The translations under genes and the position numbers were made by a program. Under the pieces are notes generated by a model, which saw only the letters and a list, made by a program, of their open reading frames with translations, searched no databases and was not told the DNA's origin. A stretch of DNA of 64,000 nucleotides from RUG11237 sp050874665 (lineage in GTDB: Bacteria; Bacillota; Clostridia; Lachnospirales; Lachnospiraceae): NCBI GenBank assembly GCA_050874665.1, contig JBNMLC010000001.1, positions 186,001 through 250,000 on the forward strand. The letters run 5' to 3'. Positions within the stretch are counted from its first letter, which is position 1, and every line of letters begins with the position of its first letter. Below, one piece after another: positions 8,699-17,981 of this stretch.

Positions 8699-10159
8699 AT
8701 GAAGAAAATATACGATACAATGATACAGGTTGTGGAAAAATATTATTGGATTCTGTTTGCTGTCATGATGGCATTGCTTGTCTTTTTTAGTTTTTGGCGG
8801 TTAGATGCAGCGTACGTTAATAGCTGGGACGAAGCAAGACATGGCGTCAATGCCTATGAAATGATGCAGAATGGAAGTTATGTGGTAAATACATACGGTT
8901 ATGAAACAGACTATTGGAACTACAAGCCGCCGTTTAGTTTTTATGGAGTTATGCTCGGATATAAACTGTTTGGATACAGTGTGTTTGGAATGCGCTTTTA
9001 TTCTGCACTTTGCTACTGTATTATGAGTCTGGTGGTCGGTTTGTTTGTAAAAAGATATGGAAAGCTTGCTTCGCTTTTTATCATGGCATTTCTGGCAGCC
9101 AATTTCAGGTGTTTTGAATACCACATGATACGTTCTGGCGATGCGGATAGTATGTATGTGATGTTTTTTACATTTGCCATGCTTGCCATGTTTCTGATAC
9201 CAAAGAAAAAATATATGTTATATATTTGCGGCTTCTGTTTTGCCTGTGCTTTCTTGACAAAAAGCTGGCATGCGATGATGATTGTAGCAATCGGTGGACT
9301 TTATTTGCTGATTTCCGGTGAGATAAAAAGGATTTCCTTCAAACAATGGGTTTTATTTATCTTAAGCTTTTTGCTTCCGTTGGGGATATGGGTAGGAGTG
9401 CGTTATTCCCAGGATGGAATTGTATTTTTAAAGGGAATGTTAGAGTATGATTTACTAAAGCGAACCGGAGAAGGAATCGAAAATCACAATTTTCCATTTC
9501 CGTATTATTTTGAATTTATTTTTTGTGATGATAAAATATATTTGCCGGCACTCATCATCTGTTTCTGCGGAGTATTTTATTTTAATAGAATGTTTGTGAA
9601 GAAAAATGCCGGTGAAATTGCAGGATATAGTTGCTGGTTTTTGCTGCCGTTTTTGGGATTTTCTATTGCGGCTACAAAATTGAACTGGTATATATATCCG
9701 GTATTGATTCCGCTGTTTATTTGTGCCGCTGTATTTATGGACAGATTTCTGAAAGAAGAAAAGCTTCTGTATTCTTTAAGGGTTATTGGTTTATGCTTGT
9801 GTCTGGTTTCATTGGCACGAGGCGTAAAAGATACTTATACAAGTATTCGCGATCTTGCCGGTGATGAATTTCAGAATTTTCTGGCAGATAGTGTGGAAAG
9901 GGATTCAAAATATGCCGGTTTAGATGCCTACATAGAATTGAATGTGCCGGAATACCCTGAATACTGGACACAATGTAATCAGCTATTAGGAGAACTTGAG
10001 GGAGATTACCGTTGCAAAAATGGTGGTGTAGAGGCGTTTTTACAGGGAGAGAAGGCAGTGATTTATCTTTCTATGGATTTGTATGAGCAAAACAAAATGG
10101 TACTATCGGATTGTGATGTGCTATACCAGAAGGAACAATGGATATTGCTTGGAAAGTAG
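8699..10159 (+). CDS. GT-C membrane glycosyltransferase (ArnT/PMT-like)
   Basis: A protein of about 486 residues with roughly 10-12 membrane helices. The first outer loop has SWDEARHG with the D44-E45 acidic pair, the catalytic signature of ArnT/PMT enzymes, followed by NYKPPF as in lipid-A aminoarabinose transferases. Such enzymes move a sugar from undecaprenyl phosphate to an acceptor on the outer face. ATG 8699 is preferred over TTG 8693, with AAGGG at 8686-8690. The following DPM1-like gene is the likely source of its lipid-linked donor. The soluble C-terminal ~110 residues may bind the acceptor. Confidence 0.85.
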   Translation: MKKIYDTMIQVVEKYYWILFAVMMALLVFFSFWRLDAAYVNSWDEARHGVNAYEMMQNGSYVVNTYGYETDYWNYKPPFSFYGVMLGYKLFGYSVFGMRFYSALCYCIMSLVVGLFVKRYGKLASLFIMAFLAANFRCFEYHMIRSGDADSMYVMFFTFAMLAMFLIPKKKYMLYICGFCFACAFLTKSWHAMMIVAIGGLYLLISGEIKRISFKQWVLFILSFLLPLGIWVGVRYSQDGIVFLKGMLEYDLLKRTGEGIENHNFPFPYYFEFIFCDDKIYLPALIICFCGVFYFNRMFVKKNAGEIAGYSCWFLLPFLGFSIAATKLNWYIYPVLIPLFICAAVFMDRFLKEEKLLYSLRVIGLCLCLVSLARGVKDTYTSIRDLAGDEFQNFLADSVERDSKYAGLDAYIELNVPEYPEYWTQCNQLLGELEGDYRCKNGGVEAFLQGEKAVIYLSMDLYEQNKMVLSDCDVLYQKEQWILLGK

Positions 10160-10174
10160 AAAATGGAGGATACT

Positions 10175-10864
10175 ATGAAGTGTTTGATAATCATACCGGC
10201 TTACAATGAAGAAAAGAACATTGTAAGGGTTGTGGAAGAATTACAGCGTGATTATCCCCAATACGATTATGTAATTATAAATGATGGTTCCGGGGATGAC
10301 ACTGGAAAGATATGTCGCAAACAAGGGTACAATCTGATTGACTTACCGGTGAATCTAGGTCTTGCCGGAGCTTTTCAGACAGGTTTAAAATACGCATACA
10401 TTAAGAAATATGATTGTGCGATACAGTTTGATGCGGACGGGCAGCATCGTCCCGAATATATTGCTTCCATGATAGAGAAAATAGAAGAAGGATATGACAT
10501 TGTAATTGGTTCACGTTTTGTGGAAAAGAAAAAGCCAAAAAGTCTTCGTATGTTAGGCAGCTTTCTGATTTCCACCGCTATGCGTATGACGACGGGGTGT
10601 AAGGTAAAAGATCCCACCTCCGGTATGCGTATGTTTAGCAAGAAAATGATTAAGGAATTTGCATTGAGCTTAAATTATGGTCCGGAGCCGGATACGATTT
10701 CCTTTTTGTTAAAGCAGGGAGCAACAATTACCGAGGTGCAGGCAGATATGGAAGAGCGTATGGAAGGAGAAAGTTACCTGACGTTTGGACGTTCTGTCAA
10801 TTATATGCTTAGAATGCTGATATCTATATTGTTTATACAGAACTTTAGAAAGAGAAAGAGGTAG
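10175..10864 (+). CDS. DPM1-like polyprenyl-phosphate glycosyltransferase (GT2)
   Basis: A 229-residue GT2 enzyme: IIPAYNEEKNIVRVV, INDGSGDDTG, NLGLAGAFQTGL, FDADGQH and the late TSGMRMFSKK segment characterise dolichyl/undecaprenyl-phosphate mannose or glucose synthases. It lacks the two C-terminal membrane helices of GtrB relatives, so it is peripheral or held by a partner. GGAGGA at 10165-10170 lies inside the longer frame from ATG 10163 and points to ATG 10175. It sits between a GT-C enzyme and a DUF2304 protein, which could be its membrane partner (inference). Confidence 0.87.
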   Translation: MKCLIIIPAYNEEKNIVRVVEELQRDYPQYDYVIINDGSGDDTGKICRKQGYNLIDLPVNLGLAGAFQTGLKYAYIKKYDCAIQFDADGQHRPEYIASMIEKIEEGYDIVIGSRFVEKKKPKSLRMLGSFLISTAMRMTTGCKVKDPTSGMRMFSKKMIKEFALSLNYGPEPDTISFLLKQGATITEVQADMEERMEGESYLTFGRSVNYMLRMLISILFIQNFRKRKR

Positions 10865-10867
10865 CTT

Positions 10868-11269
10868 ATGGGAATAGTATTACGTTTGCTGCTGGTTGCA
10901 GCCTCTTTGAGTACCATGCTTTATATTTTAAAAAGAATCAGACACGCAAAACTGCAGATAGAATATGCTATCTTTTGGCTTGTGTTTGCGGGAATGCTGC
11001 TTATAATCAGTGTTTTTCCAAGTCTTATGATTATGTTGACCAGGGCAGTTGGTATGCAGTCACCGATTAACTGTGTATTTCTTCTGGTTATCTTTGCGCT
11101 GATGATTAAATTGTTTATGCAGACAATTGAACATTCCCAGTTAGAGGACAAGTTAAAACAGTTGACACAAAGACTTGCAATTGAAGAAAAGCTTCGACAA
11201 GAAGAGGGAGAAGAACTGAAAGAGCTAAAGGAAAATTTAGAGAAAAGTCAGAAAATAAATAAAAAATAA
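10868..11269 (+). CDS. DUF2304 family small membrane protein
   Basis: A 133-residue protein with three predicted helices (about residues 3-20, 35-53, 68-85) and a long charged C-terminal helix (SQLEDKLKQLTQRLAIEEKLRQE), probably a coiled coil. Pattern and length fit DUF2304, which is regularly found directly after DPM1-like GT2 genes, as here (three-base gap). No biochemical role is established for the family as far as I know. The likely function is to anchor or regulate the soluble polyprenyl-phosphate GT at 10175-10864. Confidence 0.8.
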   Translation: MGIVLRLLLVAASLSTMLYILKRIRHAKLQIEYAIFWLVFAGMLLIISVFPSLMIMLTRAVGMQSPINCVFLLVIFALMIKLFMQTIEHSQLEDKLKQLTQRLAIEEKLRQEEGEELKELKENLEKSQKINKK

Positions 11270-11297
11270 TTTAATATAAAAGTGGAGGAATCAGAAA

Positions 11298-12140
11298 ATG
11301 AAAATTTTTGTAACAGGATGCAATGGACAGTTAGGAAGAGCAGTGAATTTACAGTACAAGGATGAATCAAATGTAACGTTTGTAAACACAGATGTTGCAG
11401 ATTTAGATATTACGAAGGTGGATGATGTTATAAGTGCAGTAAGGGCAGAAAAGCCGGATGTTATTGTAAACTGTGCGGCACATACAGCAGTAGATGCCTG
11501 TGAAACGGATTGGGATAATGCTTACAGAATCAATGCCATTGGGCCTCGTAATTTAAGTCTGGCAGCAAATGAAGTAAATGCAAAATTAGTACATATTTCC
11601 ACAGACTATGTATTTGATGGAAAAAGCACAAAGCCGTATACAGAATTTGATGCGGTTGATCCACAGGGAGCATATGGAAAGACAAAGTTAGCAGGAGAAG
11701 AATTTGTAAAAGCATTTGCCAATAGATATTTTATCATTCGTACAGCGTGGCTTTACGGAGATGGAAAGAATTTTGTAAAGACAATGCTTCGTTTGTCAGA
11801 AACAAATGATGCGGTAAGTGTGGTTCATGACCAGGTGGGTTCTCCAACCAGTACAAAGGAATTAGCAGGTGCCATTGCACATCTGATTCCTACCGATAAT
11901 TACGGCTTGTTCCACGGAACGTGTGAGGGTGTCTGCAGTTGGGCAGATTTTACGGAAGAAATTTTCAGATTAAAGGGACTTTCCACAAAGGTTAACCGCA
12001 TTACATCAGCGGAATTTAATGCAAAGGCTCCAAGACCTGCTTATTCTGTTCTGGAAAATTATATGTTAAAGTTGACTACAGATTATAAATTTGCACAATG
12101 GGAAGACGCTATTGCGGAATATATAAAAGAATTAAATTAA
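11298..12140 (+). CDS. rfbD: dTDP-4-dehydrorhamnose reductase
   Basis: A 280-residue SDR enzyme: GCNGQLGRAV cofactor loop at the N-terminus, NCAAHTAVDACE, STDYVFDG, the active-site YGKTKLAGE (Tyr-x-x-x-Lys) and QVGSPTSTKELA, all typical of RmlD. It reduces dTDP-4-keto-L-rhamnose to dTDP-L-rhamnose with NAD(P)H, the last step of rhamnose donor synthesis. RmlA, RmlB and RmlC are not in the window, so they are probably elsewhere. TGGAGGA precedes the ATG. The same dTDP-4-keto-6-deoxyglucose intermediate would feed the dideoxysugar genes at 18949-22295 and the aminotransferase at 54113. Confidence 0.93.
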   Translation: MKIFVTGCNGQLGRAVNLQYKDESNVTFVNTDVADLDITKVDDVISAVRAEKPDVIVNCAAHTAVDACETDWDNAYRINAIGPRNLSLAANEVNAKLVHISTDYVFDGKSTKPYTEFDAVDPQGAYGKTKLAGEEFVKAFANRYFIIRTAWLYGDGKNFVKTMLRLSETNDAVSVVHDQVGSPTSTKELAGAIAHLIPTDNYGLFHGTCEGVCSWADFTEEIFRLKGLSTKVNRITSAEFNAKAPRPAYSVLENYMLKLTTDYKFAQWEDAIAEYIKELN

Positions 12141-12155
12141 TGGAGAAATTTACGA

Positions 12156-13355
12156 ATGGATAATGCAATAAGACAGTGGATAAAAAAAGAAGTGAATATA
12201 GGTAAGGCAAGACTAACTGTTTTGGACATTTTATTTTTAGTAGGGGTATCTTTTGCCGCATTCCTGATGCGTTACTCTATGAAGGGGTATGCAGGGGCTG
12301 ATTATAATTTGTTCATTGGGCCGTGGATGGAAGAAATACAGGAATTAGGCGGCATTCGCTCTTTAGGAGTGGAAGTGGGAAATTATCCACCACTCTATAT
12401 GTATGCGTTTACTCTGCTTTCTTATTTGCCATGCTCGTATCTGACTTCAGTGAAAGCGCTTTTTTGTCTGTGCGATTATGTACTGGCATTTGCCTGTGCT
12501 TTATTGGTATATGAAGGAAAACAGAATAAACATATGGCACTTGCTATGTATTCCATTGTCTTGTTACTGCCAACAGTGGCAGTTGACAGTGCCTTGTGGG
12601 CACAAGTGGATTCCTCCTATGCGGCACCATTAATTCTTAGTTTGTATTTTTTAGCAAAGGATAAGCCAGTCAAATCGTTTTTATTTTATGGGATATCATT
12701 TGCCTTAAAATTGCAGTCTTTATTTTTATTGCCGTTATATATTGTTCTATGGGTGAAAAAGAAGGATATGAAGCTATGGCATTTTTTACTCATTCCACTT
12801 ACTTATATTGTGACAGTAATACCATCATGGATTGCCGGCAGAAGCCTAAAGGATTTACTTTTAATTTACTTTAATCATTATGGGGAATATACAGAGATAC
12901 TATCCATGAACCGTCCCAATGCCTATTTTTTAACTGTGGTTGACATGCTGCAAGAGTATATTGGAGGAGCAGGAGTATGGTTTACTTTGGGACTGTTAAT
13001 TCTTTTTATGTTTTATATGGCAGCAAAGAAAATCACTCCGGATGTGGAGTTCATGATACATGCCGGACTTTTGATTATGATGGCTGTAACCTTTTTCTTA
13101 CCATATATGCATGAAAGATATGGCTATGTAGCAGACTTGCTGGCAGTGGCATATGGTTTATATAATGTAAAGAAATTTTATGTTCCCCTTTTGGCGGTTA
13201 TGTGTTCTTTGGGTGGCTATGTCGGTTTTGTGACAGGTACATTTCCGATTCCATATGTGGTTTTAGCGTTGGGATTTTTATTTGCCATGTATGAAGTTGC
13301 AAAAGATTTTTACGAAAAATATCATAAGCCACAGAAAATGAAGGAAGCAATGTAG
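12156..13355 (+). CDS. Gpi18-like GT-C membrane glycosyltransferase
   Basis: A 399-residue membrane protein with about 10 helices. GADYNLFIGPW in the first outer loop carries the acidic residue expected of GT-C enzymes; SALWAQVDSSYA, FALKLQSLF and PYMHERYGY are hallmarks of the Gpi18/COG5542 mannosyltransferase group. The gene at 59466-60641 is a clear paralogue (SGDMANFLLPW, FALKLQ equivalent, PAMHERYGF). It most likely transfers a polyprenyl-phosphate-linked sugar at the outer face. It sits between rfbD and the O-acylation genes, in one operon. Confidence 0.8.
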   Translation: MDNAIRQWIKKEVNIGKARLTVLDILFLVGVSFAAFLMRYSMKGYAGADYNLFIGPWMEEIQELGGIRSLGVEVGNYPPLYMYAFTLLSYLPCSYLTSVKALFCLCDYVLAFACALLVYEGKQNKHMALAMYSIVLLLPTVAVDSALWAQVDSSYAAPLILSLYFLAKDKPVKSFLFYGISFALKLQSLFLLPLYIVLWVKKKDMKLWHFLLIPLTYIVTVIPSWIAGRSLKDLLLIYFNHYGEYTEILSMNRPNAYFLTVVDMLQEYIGGAGVWFTLGLLILFMFYMAAKKITPDVEFMIHAGLLIMMAVTFFLPYMHERYGYVADLLAVAYGLYNVKKFYVPLLAVMCSLGGYVGFVTGTFPIPYVVLALGFLFAMYEVAKDFYEKYHKPQKMKEAM

Positions 13356-13373
13356 AAAGACAGGAGGAAGCAC

Positions 13374-14825
13374 ATGACTTTTGATACCATAAGTTTTTGT
13401 ATATTTATGGCTGTTATGCTGAGTATCTTCTATGTTTTACCGGTAAAATACAGGAAATATCTGCTTTTTTTGGGAAGTATAGTATTTTATTTAAGCCTTG
13501 ACTGGAAAGTGTTTTGTCTTGCAGCAGTAACGGTAGTGGTTACATTTTGTGCAGGAAGACAGATAGAAAATAAAAGAGAACACAAAAGGTTGGCAAAAGG
13601 AATTTTGGCAGGAACCATTGTGGCAGTTATATTAGCATTAGGGCTTTCAAAATATTTAAATTTTTGCTCGGAAGTAGTTGAACTTGTGCTGCATTTGTTC
13701 CATATAGAGCATGAGAGCAGAGTGTTTGAACTGCTTGCTATGGTAGGAATTTCTTACTATTCCCTGAAAGCGGTCAGTTATCTTGTGGAAGTATATCGAG
13801 GAAATCTCAAAGCGGAAAAAAGTCTGGTGTCTTATGGAACCTATCTTTTGTTTTTTCCTCAGATTATTGCAGGACCTATTGATGCGCCACAGCATTTTTT
13901 AAATCAGTTAAACCAGCCATTGATTTATAAAGAAGAAAATGCAAGGAAAGCAATTGTACTGCTTGCTACAGGTTATATGAAAAAATTGGTAATTGCAAAT
14001 ATGGTAGCAGGGTATGTAGACACAGTCTATTCTGCCACAGAAAGCCAGAATGGTCTGACGTGTCTGTTTGGTGCAATCTTGTATTCCATGCAGATTTATT
14101 GTGATTTTTCAGGGTATTCAGATATTAGTATCGGCGTATCGGCAATGTTTGGCATTCAAGTGGAAAGAAACTTTAATTGCCCGTATCTTGCCGTTAGTAT
14201 CAAGGATTTCTGGCGAAGATGGCATATCAGTTTATCTTCCTGGCTCCGTAACTATGTTTATATTCCGTGTGGCGGAAGCAGGGGAGGAAACTATAAAAAA
14301 ATTCGCAATACCCTTATTACATTTTTTATCAGCGGTTTGTGGCATGGGGCTGCATTTACCTATGTATTCTGGGGCATTTATCATGGAGTTTTAAATTGTT
14401 TTTGTAAAAAAGTAGAGATACAAAAAAACATATCCGGTGTGAAGTGTTTGTGCCGTTTTGGAAAAATTTTAGTTACGTTTCTCCTTGTAACGGTAGGCTG
14501 GATTTTCTTCCGGGCAGATAGTTTTCAAAAGGCATTTGAAATATTGGGAAAAATTTGCTTTGATACTTCTTTTACAATGGCTGCAGTCCTTCAGACAATT
14601 CTTGTGTTTACAGGAGATATTATGAGTCTTGCCTATTTTGTGAGCTGCGTGGTTATAAGCTTACTATTGCTGATAAGAGAGTATCGCTATACTTATGGAA
14701 AACTTGCAACTGCTTCGAAGGAGCGAAGGGAAAGAGAAGCTTTGGTATGGACTGCGTTTTGCGTATTTGCAACGATATGTCTGGGAAATTTTGGAACCCA
14801 GGGTTTTATTTATGCTAATTTTTAG
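13374..14825 (+). CDS. MBOAT-family membrane O-acyltransferase (AlgI/DltB-like)
   Basis: A 483-residue multi-spanning protein. KDFWRRWHISLSSWLRNYVYIP at about 276-297 and the catalytic-type GLWHGAAFTYVFWG (His 324) are the defining MBOAT motifs; PQIIAGPID is also conserved. It passes an acyl (often acetyl) group across the membrane to hydroxyls of exported glycan. AGGAGG at 13362-13367 gives strong translation. The following gene encodes an SGNH-like exported partner, matching the AlgI-AlgJ/PatA-PatB two-component arrangement. It is not dltB proper: no dltA, dltC or standard dltD is nearby. Confidence 0.9.
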   Translation: MTFDTISFCIFMAVMLSIFYVLPVKYRKYLLFLGSIVFYLSLDWKVFCLAAVTVVVTFCAGRQIENKREHKRLAKGILAGTIVAVILALGLSKYLNFCSEVVELVLHLFHIEHESRVFELLAMVGISYYSLKAVSYLVEVYRGNLKAEKSLVSYGTYLLFFPQIIAGPIDAPQHFLNQLNQPLIYKEENARKAIVLLATGYMKKLVIANMVAGYVDTVYSATESQNGLTCLFGAILYSMQIYCDFSGYSDISIGVSAMFGIQVERNFNCPYLAVSIKDFWRRWHISLSSWLRNYVYIPCGGSRGGNYKKIRNTLITFFISGLWHGAAFTYVFWGIYHGVLNCFCKKVEIQKNISGVKCLCRFGKILVTFLLVTVGWIFFRADSFQKAFEILGKICFDTSFTMAAVLQTILVFTGDIMSLAYFVSCVVISLLLLIREYRYTYGKLATASKERREREALVWTAFCVFATICLGNFGTQGFIYANF

Positions 14826-14835
14826 GAGTAAGTAG

Positions 14836-15756
14836 ATGAAAAAATATAGAAATGCGGTTGCAGTGGGACTTTTGATAGCAGTCTGTTTTTTGGGTGTGAA
14901 AAATTTCATAGCATATAGATTTCCAAATTCCAGTAATGGCATGCAGGCGGCAATTCATCAGGGACACATTCAGCATTTGTTCCTGGGTTCGTCGTTGTTT
15001 CGGCAGGGCATAGATATTTATACAGCAGAAAATATGTTAGATGGAAACAGCTTTGTGCTATCCTATAATGGAAATCAGCCGGTACAGATGTTAGAGGAAT
15101 TGAACATGTTAGTGCGAAATCATGTGGAAATTGAAAATCTGTACGTGGATTTATATGTGTATTCTTCTGCACTTCGCCCGGCAATCAGTGATACAAAATT
15201 AATCTGGGATTTAGACTTTCAAGGAAAATGCAAAGTCTATCGGGATATGAAGGAGTATAGTGAAGCAGGAGCTTCGGAGTTTGTAGACTTTTTTGTTACC
15301 TCGAATAACCAATATATGATGATGTATCCGATTTTTAATGCAGTTATGAAACAGGAATTTTATAAAGGTGGAAACATTAGAGAAACGCAAGGAAGTACGA
15401 GAAAAATTTTAGATGAATTGTCAACTCCGGGAGAGCGAGAGGGGATTCATGAAGCCCAAAAGGCCGCGTTATTAGAAATAATTGATCTTTGCAGAGAGCA
15501 GGGCATTCAGATTTATTTTGTGGAAGTGCCAAAGTATTATACTTTGGATCAGGCAGATTATTATATCAGGTTACGGGCAGAATTAGAAGATGTAGTGGCG
15601 GAAGAAACAATTATTAAGGCATCAGCCCTTTCGTTTGATAATAGTAATCCCGCTTATTATCAGGATTTATTTCATCTTTCCGCTGAAGGAAGGAGAACTT
15701 ATACGAAACTATTGTTAGATGCTGTGGCACAAGCAAAGGAGGAGAACGGTGAATAA
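14836..15756 (+). CDS. SGNH-hydrolase-like exported partner of the MBOAT acyltransferase
   Basis: A 306-residue protein with one N-terminal helix (about 7-24) that anchors it outside the cell. LGSSLFRQG near 50-58 is an SGNH block I with the nucleophile Ser, and DLFHLS (D277, H280) is the matching catalytic Asp-x-x-His. This is the arrangement of AlgX/AlgJ/DltD-type proteins that complete the acyl transfer begun by MBOAT proteins. Together with the preceding gene it should acylate the exported polysaccharide. The primary family name is uncertain; the catalytic motifs are visible. Confidence 0.78.
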   Translation: MKKYRNAVAVGLLIAVCFLGVKNFIAYRFPNSSNGMQAAIHQGHIQHLFLGSSLFRQGIDIYTAENMLDGNSFVLSYNGNQPVQMLEELNMLVRNHVEIENLYVDLYVYSSALRPAISDTKLIWDLDFQGKCKVYRDMKEYSEAGASEFVDFFVTSNNQYMMMYPIFNAVMKQEFYKGGNIRETQGSTRKILDELSTPGEREGIHEAQKAALLEIIDLCREQGIQIYFVEVPKYYTLDQADYYIRLRAELEDVVAEETIIKASALSFDNSNPAYYQDLFHLSAEGRRTYTKLLLDAVAQAKEENGE

Positions 15757-16933
15757 GAAAAGATTAGAATTCATTGAAGGGTATAAGGGATTTGCCTGTT
15801 TTTGTGTGATGATGTCTCATTTTATTGCAGCTTTTTGCAATGTATGGATTACAGCACTGCCTGAACGGATTCAGAACGGGTCGAAATTTGAACTTCTTGT
15901 AGGAAAAACACCGTTAAACCTGTTTTACAATGGAAATTTTGGCGTGAGAGTTTTTTTTATTAGTAGTGGCTTTGTACTAAGTTATGCATTTTTTCGAAAC
16001 GGCAGTGAAACATATTTAAAACGTGGGGTAGTAAAGAGGTATTTTCGTCTGATATTACCCGTAGTGCTTGTAAATATTGCAGCTTACTTATTGATGAAAT
16101 TTGGACTGACTTATCATAGAGAAGCGGCTATGATATCAAAAAGTTATGACTGGCTGATTGTGTTTAATGATTTTGAACCAAGCTTTCTTGGAATGTTAAA
16201 GGAGGCATTTTTTGGGAATTTCTTTCAAAATCAGGCGACATATGTATCGCCTTTATGGACTATGACGTATGAAATGTATGGTTCCCTGTTAGTGTTTGCG
16301 TTTCTTTCTTTGTTTGGAAAAGAAAAGGTTCGTTACCCACTTTATGTGATTTTTTTGATTTTGTTTCGAGAGTCGAACTATTCTCAGTTTATGGTAGGCG
16401 TTGCCCTGTGTGATATTATGGTGCATGGTGGGAAATATGTGGAGAAATACCGGCAGAAGAAAGTGTGGGTGTGGATAACCTTTCTGGTTGGATTGTTTTT
16501 TTCGAGTTATCCCTCCGGAACAGATCAAAGTCAAACGATGTATCGGATATTTAACTTAAATCAATGGATGGACTCCGTGACGGTATATCATTTCTTGGGG
16601 GCAACCTTAATGTTTTTTGCCATCTTAAACAGTCAGGCATTGCAGAAATTTTTTGAATTGAAGCCGTTTGCATTTTTGGGAAAATATTCTTTTGGTTTAT
16701 ATCTGGTGCACTGGCCGGTCATGATTAGTCTGTCTAGTTATATTGTTGTAACATATGCCGGTAAAGCGTCGTCCTATTATAAGCTGATTCTGGTGGACTA
16801 TTGCATTACGATGGCAGTAATTGCACTCCTTGCCGTGTTATTGACAAAATTTGTAGATGCAAGGGGAATTAAACTGGCAAATAAAGTTGCAGATTTATGT
16901 TTTGCAGAGGAAAAAAATCATGGAGATAATTAA
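15749..16933 (+). CDS. Acyltransferase-3 (OafA-like) membrane O-acetyltransferase
   Basis: The start is the GTG at 15749, served by AAAGGAGG at 15736-15743 and overlapping the previous gene by eight bases; an earlier in-frame start at 15719 lacks this site. The 394-residue protein has about 10 helices. FIEGYKGFACFCVMMSHF (His 24) and NFGVRVFFISSGFVLSY are the family's N-terminal motifs, and LVHWPV occurs late. It lacks a C-terminal SGNH domain. These proteins move acetyl groups from acetyl-CoA through the membrane onto surface sugars. Confidence 0.87.
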   Translation: MNKKRLEFIEGYKGFACFCVMMSHFIAAFCNVWITALPERIQNGSKFELLVGKTPLNLFYNGNFGVRVFFISSGFVLSYAFFRNGSETYLKRGVVKRYFRLILPVVLVNIAAYLLMKFGLTYHREAAMISKSYDWLIVFNDFEPSFLGMLKEAFFGNFFQNQATYVSPLWTMTYEMYGSLLVFAFLSLFGKEKVRYPLYVIFLILFRESNYSQFMVGVALCDIMVHGGKYVEKYRQKKVWVWITFLVGLFFSSYPSGTDQSQTMYRIFNLNQWMDSVTVYHFLGATLMFFAILNSQALQKFFELKPFAFLGKYSFGLYLVHWPVMISLSSYIVVTYAGKASSYYKLILVDYCITMAVIALLAVLLTKFVDARGIKLANKVADLCFAEEKNHGDN

Positions 16934-17963
16934 TAAAAACAGAAAGGGATATTTAGATATTGCAAAAGCAATTGGTATCATAATTGTTTTGATTAATCAT
17001 ATAGAACTTTCGTTAGGAAGGGCAAACCAGTTTTTGGGAGTGTTTTTTGTTTCGGAGTTTTTTGTGCTTTCCGGAATGACTTTTCATAGGAAGGCAGGGG
17101 AGACGCTTCGGAGTTTTGCAGTGAAGAAAGCAAAAAGACTGTTGTTGCCATATGCAGTTTATAGTGCATTTTATCTGGCATGGTATACATTGCGTTCCAT
17201 TACATCAGGAACATATGCCCTTTCAGATTTCGGGAAAAAACTGGCGGGTTGTATTTATGCAAGAACCTATCTGTTTCCTGCAAGGGAACATAAGGTGTAT
17301 CTTATGGAGATTATGAATGCACCCATGTGGTTTTTACCAGCCTTATTTGTAGCCCTAGTCGTATATTATATGATAAGTGTCTGGCTTGGAGAGAAAAAAA
17401 AGTGGGGTGTATTTGCCGCTTTGGGAATAGCATTGATATGTCATTATGCAGTGCCCATCTTACTTCCGTGGAGCATTGATACGGCTATGGCTATGCTTGT
17501 GTTACTCTATGCCGGAGAAAGATTAGCAGAAAAAGATTACATTACCACCACAAGAAAACATGTCTGGGTTATGCCGATGATGTTATTGGCATTTCTTATG
17601 ATTACTATGGTAAATGGTTCAGGTAATATATCCGTTGGAGATTATGGGAGAAGTATGCTGCTTTTCTTAATTAGTTCGTTTTTGGGAACCTTTCTGTGTA
17701 TTATGCTTTCCTTTTTTATTGAAAAGTATTTGCATTTCTTAGCAAAAGTTTTTATGATAATAGGAGTGAACACAATGGATATTTTATGTCTGCATTTATT
17801 TGTGTTTGCCTTAATGCAGACAGTGTTAGGAGGTTTCAAAGTTCCGGCAGATTTATGGATTTTTAAGCTTATTATTATAATAGCAGGGATTATAATTCCG
17901 GTGATTGTGGTAAAAGGTTGTAGATTTATACTTGAATTAGGAAATAGAAATAAGGGTAATTAG
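16920..17963 (+). CDS. Acyltransferase-3 family membrane protein (NolL-like)
   Basis: The start ATG 16920 lies inside the end of the previous gene (overlap 14 bases) after CAGAGG; the upstream start at 16857 has no ribosome site. The 347-residue protein has about 10 helices. KGYLDIAKAIGIIIVLINHIE with His 27 is the usual catalytic N-terminal helix, and SEFFVLSGM follows. This version resembles the fucose-4-O-acetylase (NolL/COG3594) branch more than OafA. It is the second of two adjacent acyltransferases, suggesting that two hydroxyls or two sugars are acetylated. Confidence 0.85.
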   Translation: MEIINKNRKGYLDIAKAIGIIIVLINHIELSLGRANQFLGVFFVSEFFVLSGMTFHRKAGETLRSFAVKKAKRLLLPYAVYSAFYLAWYTLRSITSGTYALSDFGKKLAGCIYARTYLFPAREHKVYLMEIMNAPMWFLPALFVALVVYYMISVWLGEKKKWGVFAALGIALICHYAVPILLPWSIDTAMAMLVLLYAGERLAEKDYITTTRKHVWVMPMMLLAFLMITMVNGSGNISVGDYGRSMLLFLISSFLGTFLCIMLSFFIEKYLHFLAKVFMIIGVNTMDILCLHLFVFALMQTVLGGFKVPADLWIFKLIIIIAGIIIPVIVVKGCRFILELGNRNKGN

Positions 17964-17981
17964 AGTAAGAAAGGAACAATT

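Noticed and set aside
13374..15756. Calling the MBOAT and SGNH-like genes dltB and dltD
   Set aside because: No dltA or dltC is adjacent and the second protein lacks the full DltD pattern. The broader AlgI/AlgJ-like description is safer.
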